Origin: Antedon mediterranea
Taxonomy: Eukaryota > Echinodermata > Crinoidea > Comatulida > Antedonidae
Assembly: GCF_964355755.1 (NCBI RefSeq)
Contig: NC_092674.1
Span: 26,958,001-27,022,000 of the forward strand
DNA: 64,000 nt
Direction: 5' to 3'
Part shown: positions 25,601-37,600 of the stretch, one piece after another
Layout: each line of letters starts with the position of its first letter
How positions within the stretch are numbered: the stretch's first letter is position 1
The notes under the pieces: model-generated
Seen by the model: only the letters and a program-made list of their open reading frames with translations
Told to the model about the DNA's origin: nothing
Databases searched by the model: none
Made by a program: the position numbers and the translations under genes

Positions 25601-28600
25601 ACCATTTCTTTGTTTTTCTTAATGAAATTATCATTAATGATATTTTTACAGTTGGTTTGCAGCAGCAACCTCTTCTTAAAAGTCCATCTTTTAATCTACT
25701 CCCAACGGATAATGTTGGGAATAAGTCTCCCAGCAGGAAAAGAGCAGCAAGCTGGGTTCAAGATAAACAGGTAATACTGTAATATTATTTTAGGCCAAAA
25801 AAAAATTATAATTGTTAGTGTCACATTCCTCATATTTTTTTAAAGCGTAGTTCCCACTAGAACACAATGCAACGTAACACAGCGCTGTATCGACTCAAAG
25901 TGCTGCATTGTGTAATTACAAATGGGAACTAACGATGTAACAATGCTGCAAACATTGCTATGAGAAATCAAATCAGTGTACCGTACTGACGCGGGTATAA
26001 GCCCATACTCGGGTATAAGCCCACCCCCGACTTCTGACTAATTTTCATGAAAAATGAGGCACTCGGGTATAAGCCACCCATTAATTCGAAGATCTACAGT
26101 GTGTGTCGTAATACATATTTTTGTATTTAGCGACGTCCATACACCGAATACACCTACCTTTGATCATAACCAAGCTAGGCTAATATACGCTAGGCCATAT
26201 GAGGCCTAGCGGTCCTGTTTTGTTTACACTCCATCGCGGTCGAAGATCGCTTCACACACGACGCTACATACAAGTCGCCAAAACGGAAAACCACTATTTG
26301 GTATCGGCTGCCATAAACAAGCTTATTAAATTTCTTTGGTACATTTCTATTTAACAAACATTGTACACTTGCTTTTCTGCTTGATAAAATCTTGTTCAAT
26401 TGATGTTTAAAATAAGATATTCTACGATAAATTACACGAACTAGGCTATAAGCTTAATTTTCCGACACTCTACACCTCGTGTATTTAGAGGCAACGTCGT
26501 ACACGTGAGGGCGCTCGCTCGCATGGTGGAAATACACAGTGTACATGTGCTGTTTTTGATGATCTGCATTTTTGGATCCTCGGGTATAAGCCCACCTCCC
26601 AAACTTGACGTGATTTCATGTTCGAGGGGGGTGGGCTTCAGTACGGTAATTTCACGGCAACAATGCAAAAGAAAACCGGAAAACATAGTAACAGCACATA
26701 CTCAAAATTACGGCATGTTAGCGTTGAAAAATGAAATAATTGCTCAATATTCTATCAAAATTGTATGATCATGTAAGTAACAATATATTTATTTTACCTT
26801 GGATTTCTTTTATTTTTGTATTACTCCTCATTATGTTTTGTATTATTTTCTATATTTCATCTGATTGTATAAATTTATTCATTCGGTTATCTAAAACAAA
26901 TTGATTTGTACTCAATGATTTATAAAAAAAAAAAACTTTTATTATTTTTTAAAGGTTTTTCAAATGTATGAAGGCGTAAATATTAGTGAGTTATTGGACA
27001 ACTTAAAGGAATCTACTTCTCTATATGAGCAAGCCGATATTGTGCACTTTCTATACGTTTCAAAGTAAGTTAAATTCTAACTTACGTTGCATTTTAATTC
27101 GTCCTTCTTTTCATTGTCATCTCTTATAAAATGTTTAATTTGTTTGGGTCATGTGTCATCCAGCTGTAATGGTACAGTACTATTTTTACACAGCTGTGCC
27201 AAAAATGGACAAAATAATAAAATATATAGCAGAAAAACATTTTTTTAAATATTTTTCTTGATTGTATTTAATTCATTTATTTATATGTATCCTTTTTAAA
27301 AAGCAAGCAGTTGGTAGAAATGATTTTATTTGATTTTTTTAACAGCTGTTTATCGTTTTCCTTAATGTGTGGATTTGGTGATGTCACGCAATCCAATTAA
27401 ACCACATGTTAGCACCCCTATTTTGAAACAGGACAGAAGCGTTTTAATATTCCTTAGGGTTGCTAATTGCGTCAAATTAAATTGAAGCAGCCCCCCTTTT
27501 TTTTGTAATAGCACTTTGAGATTCCTGAATTCAATAAAATACTTGCCAAGTCATTCGTTGCATATTACAATAATGAACATTGGTTTTTTGTTTTTCTGCA
27601 TTATGAAGGTCACTGGGTTTTCCCACCTGCTTACTTCTTTAACACTGTCAAATGTTCGTTTTTAATTTCTAACACCCAGATTAATTTCCACCCTGCACCC
27701 AGACAACTGCCTTTTTAAAGGTCACTAAAGGCGACCCTTGGGAAATTTATTGAGAAAATGATAGTTTATTTGTAGTGATTATTGACTTGAATATTATTTA
27801 GGCTTGCCCAACAAGTTTTTTTATTAAATAATGTTTCCAGGCATTTGTCTTAATTCTCTTGATATTTTGTTCTTATTACGTATCTGCACCAGATTCTTGG
27901 TACTGACGTATCTAGATTTCCCCAGTATCATAGGAATATTTGGTAATACACATGTGTTTCACATGCATCTCCTAGTATCATATACCATAGCGTAACCCTT
28001 AACCTTTCATGATACAGGCACCACATGTGATACAAATGAGATACTGTATTACAAAATATTCCTATGAAAAAAAAATGTTGAGGTTTGATGTCGTAAGACT
28101 GTCTAAAGTTATTATTTTATTTGATGTTTTTATCCGTGTCTATTTTTATTGTTGTTATTTTATATATTTTTTCACTCATAAACCAGAATTGGCTGGTCTT
28201 GTATTTTAAACAAGAGTGTGACTAAATTAATAAATACAAAAAAGAAATGATACTGGGAAAATATTGTCGTAAGTGTAGAAATAGCACTGATCAGAATCTG
28301 TATAGCTTTAATAATTCTATAAAACATAGAAATACATTGAGTTATTCTATATGAATTATTCATTCCTACAGGGGTCCTAACTGGGACACACATCTCAACG
28401 GCCAAGCTGGTGCAACTGTAAAGCAATTATTAGAAGAGTTATATATTAAGGTAGCTACTTTGTTGACATTTTAGTAATGGTTCTGTAACCACCACCTTAT
28501 GATTGAAATGACACTTTACACAAATACACAGATCCTGTTGAGGAATGGTAATATAGCCTGTAAATATTTTTCCTTCAGTGTGGATACCACAAAGCATGGT

Positions 28601-31600
28601 CGTTGATACGACACACAGCGGGTATGCTAGGCAAGCAAGTGGAACAGTTAGCGCAGGCAGTTACTGATTTACTTGTCCGTCAGAAGCAGTTGTCTGTAGG
28701 CTTGCCTCCAGAGCCTAGAGAGGTCATCATCACAGCACCATTGTCACCAGAGGAACTTCAGAAGATCATATCAGAAGCATGTGGACAAGACAGTGGGTCT
28801 GCAGTTCTTACACAAGTAAGGAACAGATTTATTTTGACCCTGCTGAACTACTTGTACATTCAATAATATGATCTTTCCAAAATGGTCACGTCATGCAGTA
28901 CATAACCTGACTTTCTTTGCTTCGTCAGTAACACTAACAGGGCCTTTTTAAGGACTGAGTGACCTCTGACCCTTCTGAACTACTTGTTGCACATTCAATA
29001 ATATGATCTTTTCCAAAGGGTCACGTCATGCAGTACATAACCTGCCTTTCTTTGCTTCGTCAGTAACAGGGCCTTTATGGACTGAGTGACCTCTGACCCT
29101 GCTGGATTATTGCAAAGATGCAGTACATTACCTGGCTTTTTTTCATTTACCAATTTTCAAATTTCTTGACAAAATATACTTTTGTAAACTTTCAATAGGA
29201 ATTGTTGCAATATTTAGCAATGTTCATTAGGACCGAACCAAAACTCTTTCAAGAAATGCTTCGTCTTCGTATCGGTCTCATCATCCAGATCATGTGCTCT
29301 GAATTGGCTCGCGCCCTTAGCTGTTCAGGTAAATCCAGTTCGATCATTTGAGCGTTAAGATAAATAGGGAGGTGTAGGCTGAAAATGTCAGTTGTTTAAA
29401 ATATAATCATGTATATGGTGACTTATTTCTTACTGAATTTCAGCTGAAGATGCATATGAACAACTAATGGCGCTAAGTCCATTTGAAATGAAAGGACTAC
29501 TACATCACATCTTGAGTGGCAGAGAATTTGGTGTAACTACAGGTATGAAAAAAAAATTCTGATTTACACAGTAGTGATACGAAATTTGCTGTCTGGTGTA
29601 TGAGTTGCAGTAGTTAAGTGGTTAAGACATTTTCCATAAGAAAAACTACCAGTCCACTCTACTCTACTCGGCTGTATATGAGTATCTGGTTAAAAAATAC
29701 TAAGGAGGGTTAAGGCAGTGTGGAAAGGAACTGACCACCCTACCATATAATGCTGAGAGGCTTAGTACCATGAACTCCTAACAGCTTATACTCTCTGTTC
29801 AGAATGAACACGGAACTCAACTTTATACTGTAGTGTTTTTATGAGTTTTTAGCTCTTCCATAATTCAAAATTATTTGCTAGAATTTCTAAATTGAATGTA
29901 TCTATTTTACAGTAAGTAATGCATCTGCCTTAAAGGAGCGCCAGTTATCTATTGTGACATCAAGTAAAGAAGAAATTATTGGCATGTCACAACTTAAAAA
30001 GGAAATGACGGTAAGTATTTACCCAGCAGTTTCTGTTATTGTGACTATATTAAGTAAATGTGGTTTTAACCAGCAGTTTCTATTAGTGTGACCATAGTAT
30101 TATCTGTGGTTTTACCCAGCAGTTTCTATTATTGTGACTACATTAAGTAACTGGTTTTACCCAGCAGTTTCTATTACTGTGACTACATTAAGTAACTGTG
30201 GTTTTACCCAGCAGTTTCTATTATTGTGACTACATTAAGTAACTGGTTTTATCCAGCAGTTTCTATTATTGTGACTACATTAAGTAACTGTGGTTTTACC
30301 CAGCAGTTTCTATTACTGTGACTACATTAAGTAACTCTGGTTTTACCCAGCAGTTTCTATTACTGTGACTACATTAAGTAACTGTGGTTTTACCCAGCAG
30401 TTTCTATTACTGTGACTACATTAAGTAACTGGTTTTACCCAGCAGTTTCTATTACTGTGACTACATTAAGTAACTATGCTTTTACTCAGCAGTTTCTATT
30501 ACTGTGACTACATTAAGTAATTGTGGTTTTACATTACATTACTATGTGTAAAACATGTTAATCTTTACAAGTTCAAAGTTTTTTTAATGATTAAGTGTCA
30601 AATAACGCTCTCTGGAGGATTTAGTAATATTTTCACAAACAATTGTTCTATTGACCTTGATTGTTTAAAAAAAATTAAATTAAATGTTTCATATTATAGC
30701 TAATGCATATTATAACTACACAGGCAGCTGGCCAGATGATATGATTTTGCAAATATTTTGTATATCAATCATATATTTATGATGTGGAGTACTCTCTTTT
30801 AATGAAGTCCATGGCTGATTATGAGTTGTTGCAATAAGTTTTTCTGGCTATTAATACATTTGTTCAACTTATAATTATTACTGAATAATGAAAACATTTC
30901 TTCTGGTTTCGATTCGTATAATAATATAAGTAGTTCTTTGATAGTAAACCAATAAAACTTACGTTGGCAAGACAGTTTCGTCTAGCTGTCAGCTTGACTT
31001 CTTCAGTTGCTATGATGCGTTATGGCGCCGATTGGTCTCCTTTCCAGCCACTAGATGATTTTGTTGTGTAGCCTAGGGGACCAGTCGTCGTCAGAAGCTG
31101 ATCGTAAATGTGAGATAGTTGGTGCGCGCCTTCGTCTCTATTCATCTTTGTATTTTTATTTTGATGCTTTCTTTAATTTTACGTTTAAGCCAAACTTGTT
31201 CTTTGTGTAGTACCTCTATCTTATCCCAGTTAGGTATGTGGTTGTGTGTGGTCATATGGTCCGTGATTGCTGATTTATGTAAAATGGAGGACGAAACTTT
31301 CCGTGATGCACGCGTCTGCATGTTCTGTGTGTTTTCCTCAACATCTTTCTTGTGCTCTTTAATTCTGGTTTTGAGTGCCATAACGCATCATAGCAACTGA
31401 AGAAGTCAAGCTGACAGCTAGACGAAACTGTCTTGCCAACGTAAGTTTTATTGGTTTACTATCAAAGAACTACTTATATTATTACTGAATAATTTATTTT
31501 TCATAGATTTTATTATTTGTTAAATTAGTATGTTCATAGTTATTCTGTTGGTTACTGGGTTAGTGATAGTTACTAGGTTAGTTAGTCATAGATACTGGGT

Positions 31601-34600
31601 TAGTTAGTTTTGGATCAGTGGATCATTCCTTGATCTTAATGTTAACATTTCTTGCTTGTTTCCGTTCACCGGTATCATATTATTATTATTTGGAATTAAC
31701 AATATTTTTGTGTGTGTTTGGACTTTTATTAAGGTGAAGATTAATTAGTTGTAATATGAAGGGTTTCCTAATTAAATTAAAAGTACTAACCAACTATAAT
31801 TACCCTTGTACATAAAACAGAAGGAAACATTTAATTGGAAGGGGCTAAAAATATACTCAAAATCGTCGCTTTGTGAGCCTTGAAAAGCAACCTTCTGGAA
31901 GTTGTTCGGGAAACAATTTTTCTGGGAAATCAGAGCCAAGAGATTGGATGTCATTAAAAAGTTAACTTAATCATAGAATCATAGATGAAGATATCCAGGG
32001 TAACATTGCTCTCTAAAATGCAATTTCATCGGGTGTCTGCCAGGTATAGAGGCTTTATGAAAAAAGAAAATATGCAAAAACATGTTGACTACAGTGCCAC
32101 TATCCAAACAACTTTACAAAAAAATGGTATCCGACGAGTCTCCCAATGTATTTTGTCATCTCCTGCTCTCTAAAATGCAATTTCTTCCGATTGTTGATAA
32201 ACAAAAACAAATATCCCAATAATGTTTACGAAATTATAGTTTTTGCTACTACTATTGTAGGTTCTTAATCAGTAAAATGTTGTTCTCATGCGTTGTATAA
32301 TATGTGAAATAATGAGTTGGCACCACATTTTCGGCCTTTAGCACAGAAATGTTAAAGACCCCTTCCCTACAATTTGTGACGTTTTGTAAAAATAATACAT
32401 ATACATTACTTTAAAAACATTAAACCATGTCATTCCTTGTCTTAAATGTACGTTTTATGGTAAATTATGATAAAAAGTAAGAAACAATGCACTACCTAAG
32501 TAGCTCACGGCGAATGACCTCTCGTGGACGGTCTTTAGGCCTAGCCTAGCTAGTCTTAGTTTTGTAGGCCTAGCTGGTAAACATTGGTAACGTATGAACA
32601 TCGTACGCTAGCTATATACCTAGCCTGACATTGTATAGTTTCTGCATTAATTGTCTTTCTATTTTTGCCAGACTCCGTTTATACAAATTGGGTAAATCCT
32701 GGTATTTTCGCTGAAAAGTTAGGAGTCTTCCATTTGTTTTGGCCTTGCGATCGATCGAAAAGTGGGTTAATTACAGAAGAAAAGCAGAAATATCAATCCG
32801 CGCCCAATGCATTTTGGGATTTATAGCGGGCCGCTATAATTATTAGAATCGACTTATTTTTCACATTTTTTACCATTTAAAGATGAAAAAAGTTATTGCA
32901 ATAGGACCATATAATATTATTTTTACATTAAATATAGTTTGTGATCTTAAAATAGATCTAAAAAACGTAGGGACGGTTTCTTTAATAATAGATGCCATTA
33001 TTTTTATATTTTTAATAGCTCCCTCTATTGTTTGATATATTTTCAACATTTCATAGCACCTTCTATAGTTTGGACTGCTTTCATGTAGTATATCCTCTTT
33101 TTAAGAGCATGTCCGCAAGTGCGTCTATGGTTACTTTTAAAATAAGAGTTGTGAACAGTTAAAATGATCTTGTTAAGTGTACTACAAACTATCTGTTATG
33201 GTCTTCAAATCTCCTCACTAAAAGGGAGAAAATCCTATTTTAGTGGTTTTTTTTTTCGTTTTCTTTCAAGTATTGTTGTATATGAAATTGTTCCTATAAA
33301 ACCAGAAACTTTCACGAATTTCAATCACTCAAGTTTAATGCGCAGGAAAGTTTCTGTTTTTAAAGTGTTCTGAAATAAAGTTACCAATTAATATAACACC
33401 TTCCGATATTTCATTTATTCAAGCTCTGATTACCATTTCTGAGAAAGTGAAATAAGTCCTTATCCAAGCGTGTCTGCCCTCATACTAGCACTTTACAAAT
33501 ATCCTCACAAATATTTAAATTTTACTGAATTGTGACAACCTACTTTTTTTTATTAAAACCATACACTGTTGGTATGGAGTTCATTTAATTTTTTAGTTTT
33601 CTTTTTAATTTTATGGAAGATGAATATTTTGTGTATTATATGAAAAACAGAAAAAAACAATTCTTTCAATTTCAGATGATGTCAAAGAGTGGAGACGCTA
33701 GCAAACTTGACCTTTCCAAAGAGTCTATAGAAGACGAAGTATTTTCTGAAAAATCAGGACAATGGCTTCGAAGGAGACGTCTTGATGGCGCACTCAATCG
33801 AGCACCTAACGACTTTTATCCAAAAGTCTGGAGAGTTTTAGAGAAGGTATGTATCGTATAATCATAATTGTTCTTCAGATTTTCTTTTTCAAGTGGTTAC
33901 TGACACTCCTGTTTGCTCATTCCATACCGTAGTATCATCTCTCCACTTCCAAGTAAGATGTACATTACAATTAAGATATAAATTGATCTTTACTTACAAA
34001 ACATGTGTTTTTGGAAAGATTTTCTTACAGTTGCATATAAATATTCTACTAGAAAAATAGTTTGTCTTCAGTAATTGAATGATGACTGTGTAGTGACAAT
34101 TCTTGGCAACTGTTGACATCAGTCAGGCGCCAATGACATAGCCACAAGAATGTTTTACTTGCGATGATTGATTGATATGTTTAGAATTTTTTATATTCTC
34201 CTAGGGTGTTTTTTAAGTTGTACATCTCTTTTTTTAAAGTACTACTTACCTCGCCAAGAGAGAGGAAAAGTAAATGTTAGGTCTTATTAAATTGGATCAT
34301 AGCATTCGCAATTTAGATAGTCTTTGCTGTTCATATATCTTCCAAACTCACTTACGATTTAGGCTCTTGTCTAGTATCTTTCTAGGGGTAGGGATGGGGA
34401 AAAAAAAAATTAAATATATGTGGAAAAAAGTAAAACAGTACTTTCAGAGTTGATATTAGGCTGGTCGCTGGGTAAAAAACCTTAAAATAAACTTTCGGCT
34501 GTGTGACACACATGTATTTTCTCACCCACCTCATATATTTTTCTTATTAAAATTTGTATTAGTAATGTTATTTTATACACATTTCCATATACACACGTCC

Positions 34601-37600
34601 CTCATTATTACATAGGAAATCATTTTTGTTTCATGAGCTTGATTATACATTTGATAATCCGATAATTAAAAGTGGAAATCAACTCATAACTCCAATTGTG
34701 TCAGGGTTGATACTTATAAACTTAACTTGTTTTAAAGGTCAACTCATTCGCAGATAAATTAAACAAGGCAGCCAATCATCTTCTATATGCTAAAGCATGT
34801 TTTGATGTTTAACACATGTCTTGACGCATCATGACGTGATTGATGGGCCAAAACTTGTCATACTGTATAATATTATAAGCATACATAAACGAACTGGGAA
34901 AGACTGTTTCCCTTGTCGACCTTGTGTGATCGTAGCTGCTTGCAAAATCCGATGTTATAATCAGTTCATCAAAACACATAACACATAATCAATATTCAAC
35001 ACAAATGGCAGCACCATTACAGTAAAAACAAAGAGTTTAATGTATAGGTTTATTAATATTAGGAAGGCGGTATCCTATAGCACTCTATTCAGAATGCTAT
35101 CTATGTCTTCCACTTGTATATCAAAAACCATGCCACACAAAGCACATACGGTTTATATAAAGTCAAGTCATGGTCAGAAAGATGTGTGGAAGTAGGAAGA
35201 GGCGCTTGAAATAGACCGTACCATATTTGAGAATATCACTACCATATTTGTACACATACACCTTTTTTCCTTGTTTAATAATAGTGTAGACAGAGCTTTA
35301 GAGAGTGGGTATAGCAGCTAAAACTATTGATGTAAAAGGGGAAAAAGTCATGTTTTGCTGTGGTTAGTCTCTGTAGAACATGCTTACTTCCTGAATAGAA
35401 GGACGTAATGTATGTAGTGATATGCTTTGGGAGATAACATAAAATTAAGTGTTTAACCTTTAACCTTACGATTGATAAGTCAATCAACACTCGATTCACC
35501 AACTGGGACGATTGGATAATTCCACTGTATTTGGCACCGATGGTTCTGTTCTACCATATATATACATCCAAACTGAACACGATATTGTGGGATACTCCTA
35601 TGAATAATAACGGAATTTAATTTAACCGCAAGTCTGCTGAAATTGCGTGAGTAACCAATAGACGACAGGATGGAAAGATTTAAAAATGGTAGTAAAGCGA
35701 CTAAACCGGTATAGGTTCTTTATTTATCTGGCAGTAATTTTCGTGGAACTAATGTTCAATTAAATTTTTCTTTGGGACGTGACATTTTGCTTTTATAACT
35801 ATCTCTCAAATCTTTGATACGTCTTGGGAGGAAGTGATTTATTCTGAGGAATTAAAAAGGTTACATCAACATTTTTCAAAATTTTTGATTGAATAATGTC
35901 TTTTAAAAACTAATAGATGCACTGATTATGTTTAAATAAATTTGTTAGTGTTACACTATCAAACTAGTTTGACAAAAAATATGTGCTCAAATATGGTATT
36001 GATATGCCCTAGTATGGTAGTGGTATGACATCATCCTGTCCATATATGGGTTAGTCGTTACTGTTAGTCTTGCTGTTAAATGTTTATTGTGTATTTGTGT
36101 TACAGTTTTTGATTAAAAATAAAATTTAAATACAGTACAAATAATCTAAAACTATTAGGTCTTAGGACTGCTCTTCTCTATCATCAAAATAATTCTTATA
36201 ATGCTTTGTCTCTTGCAGTGCCATGGTATCAGTATCAAGGGAAACTTCTTGCATCAAAGCTTGACAAGAGAGATGACCGCTGGTGAGCTGAAGTTTGCGT
36301 TGGCAGTTGAGACCGTTCTTAATCGTATACCACAACCTCAGTATAGGCAATTGATGGTTGAGGCTCTGATGGTGCTAACATTAGTAGTAGAGAATGGCTG
36401 GTTTCAAAGTCTGGGTGGCACTATCCAAGTTGATAAACTTGTAGCCGATGCAAACGATCTCTTCCTAGAAGATCAGGTAATATATCTTTGTTTATATAAC
36501 ATAACATTTAATTTTATAAAATACAATTTAAATTGTATACATATGAATTCTCATCCATCTTTTTGACTCAAGATCTCAAGCCACAGATATGTTATCTAGC
36601 GCATTTTCACCAATCTTTATTTTTTTTAAATAAAAAACTATTTTGTCAAAGTACTAGGCCACAACAAGCAAAGCAACGTAAAGTATGTTAATACGGCAAA
36701 ATTGAGAAGGAAGCTTAAATGTTGGCCAAAATTCCTGGTTTTTTAAGCGATTGTGGAGGCAACCAAATCATTCATGTGCAAAACTATATACCTCCATACA
36801 GTATACTGTATGATACTATATATTGATAATATAATACTGTATGATACCCTATACAGTATAAATACTGTATGCTACTACTACATACAGTATAATACTGCAT
36901 GATACTACAAACAGTATAATACCTTATAATACTATACTGTATATGTTAAAATACTATAATATGATTCTATAAGTATTAAAATCATTAATTAGTATCATAT
37001 CATTCCATACTGTATACAGTATAGTGAACTGTAATTTAAAAAAACGAATTTAATGCCTTTTTTGCTCTCAACGGTATAAATGATTAAATGACCATTGTAG
37101 TATGACAGTAGCGGTATATAATTATATATAATACATTTAAAATTCATTTGTAGTTTATTTTAACATGAAAAAGCAAAGGCAAAAAAGCAACATTTTCCAG
37201 TATACATTAAAACATTAACATTAAAACATTAAAACATTAACATTAAAACATTCATTAAAAGATTAAAACATTTACAACATAAAACGCTATTTAAAATATT
37301 GTGAACTCACTCATCCAGCCACTTTGTGGTTTATTTAAAGTATGTTAACAGTAATTTGTGTGGCATTTGACGCAACACTGCAGTTGACCGCTAAATTTTG
37401 CGTAATGGATAATATCCTGTGGTACCGTCGGCCGAAATTTAATGTCGGAGCTTAAACCTTGCATTGTCATGCAATTCACATACACGAATATGACTTGCGT
37501 TTTTTGCTGACTTTGCGTAACAAAAAGTGTATTATCAAATCAAAAATAATATTATTAGGAAATGTCTAATTGGTTAAAATGATTAGTTATTGAATTTTTA

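Larger units (their letters stand above)
30874..31493 (-). mobile_element. Penelope-like retroelement insertion with 16-bp target duplication
   Basis: The exact direct repeat ATTATTACTGAATAAT at 30874-30889 and 31478-31493 brackets a 588-bp insert in PHKA intron 21. Inside, 108-bp inverted arms (30919-31026 and 31377-31484) flank a fragment of the GIY-YIG endonuclease C-terminus read on the - strand from 31381 to 31142 ([30 protein letters not shown]-like [22 protein letters not shown]). The reverse-transcriptase part is gone, so this is a 5'-truncated, inverted-end copy, a layout known for Penelope elements. Both arms contain a hammerhead motif (separate entries). Confidence 0.85.

Noticed and set aside
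31119-31400. 93-residue hydrophobic frame on the + strand
   Set aside because: It is antisense to the GIY-YIG fragment read on the - strand and has no independent support.
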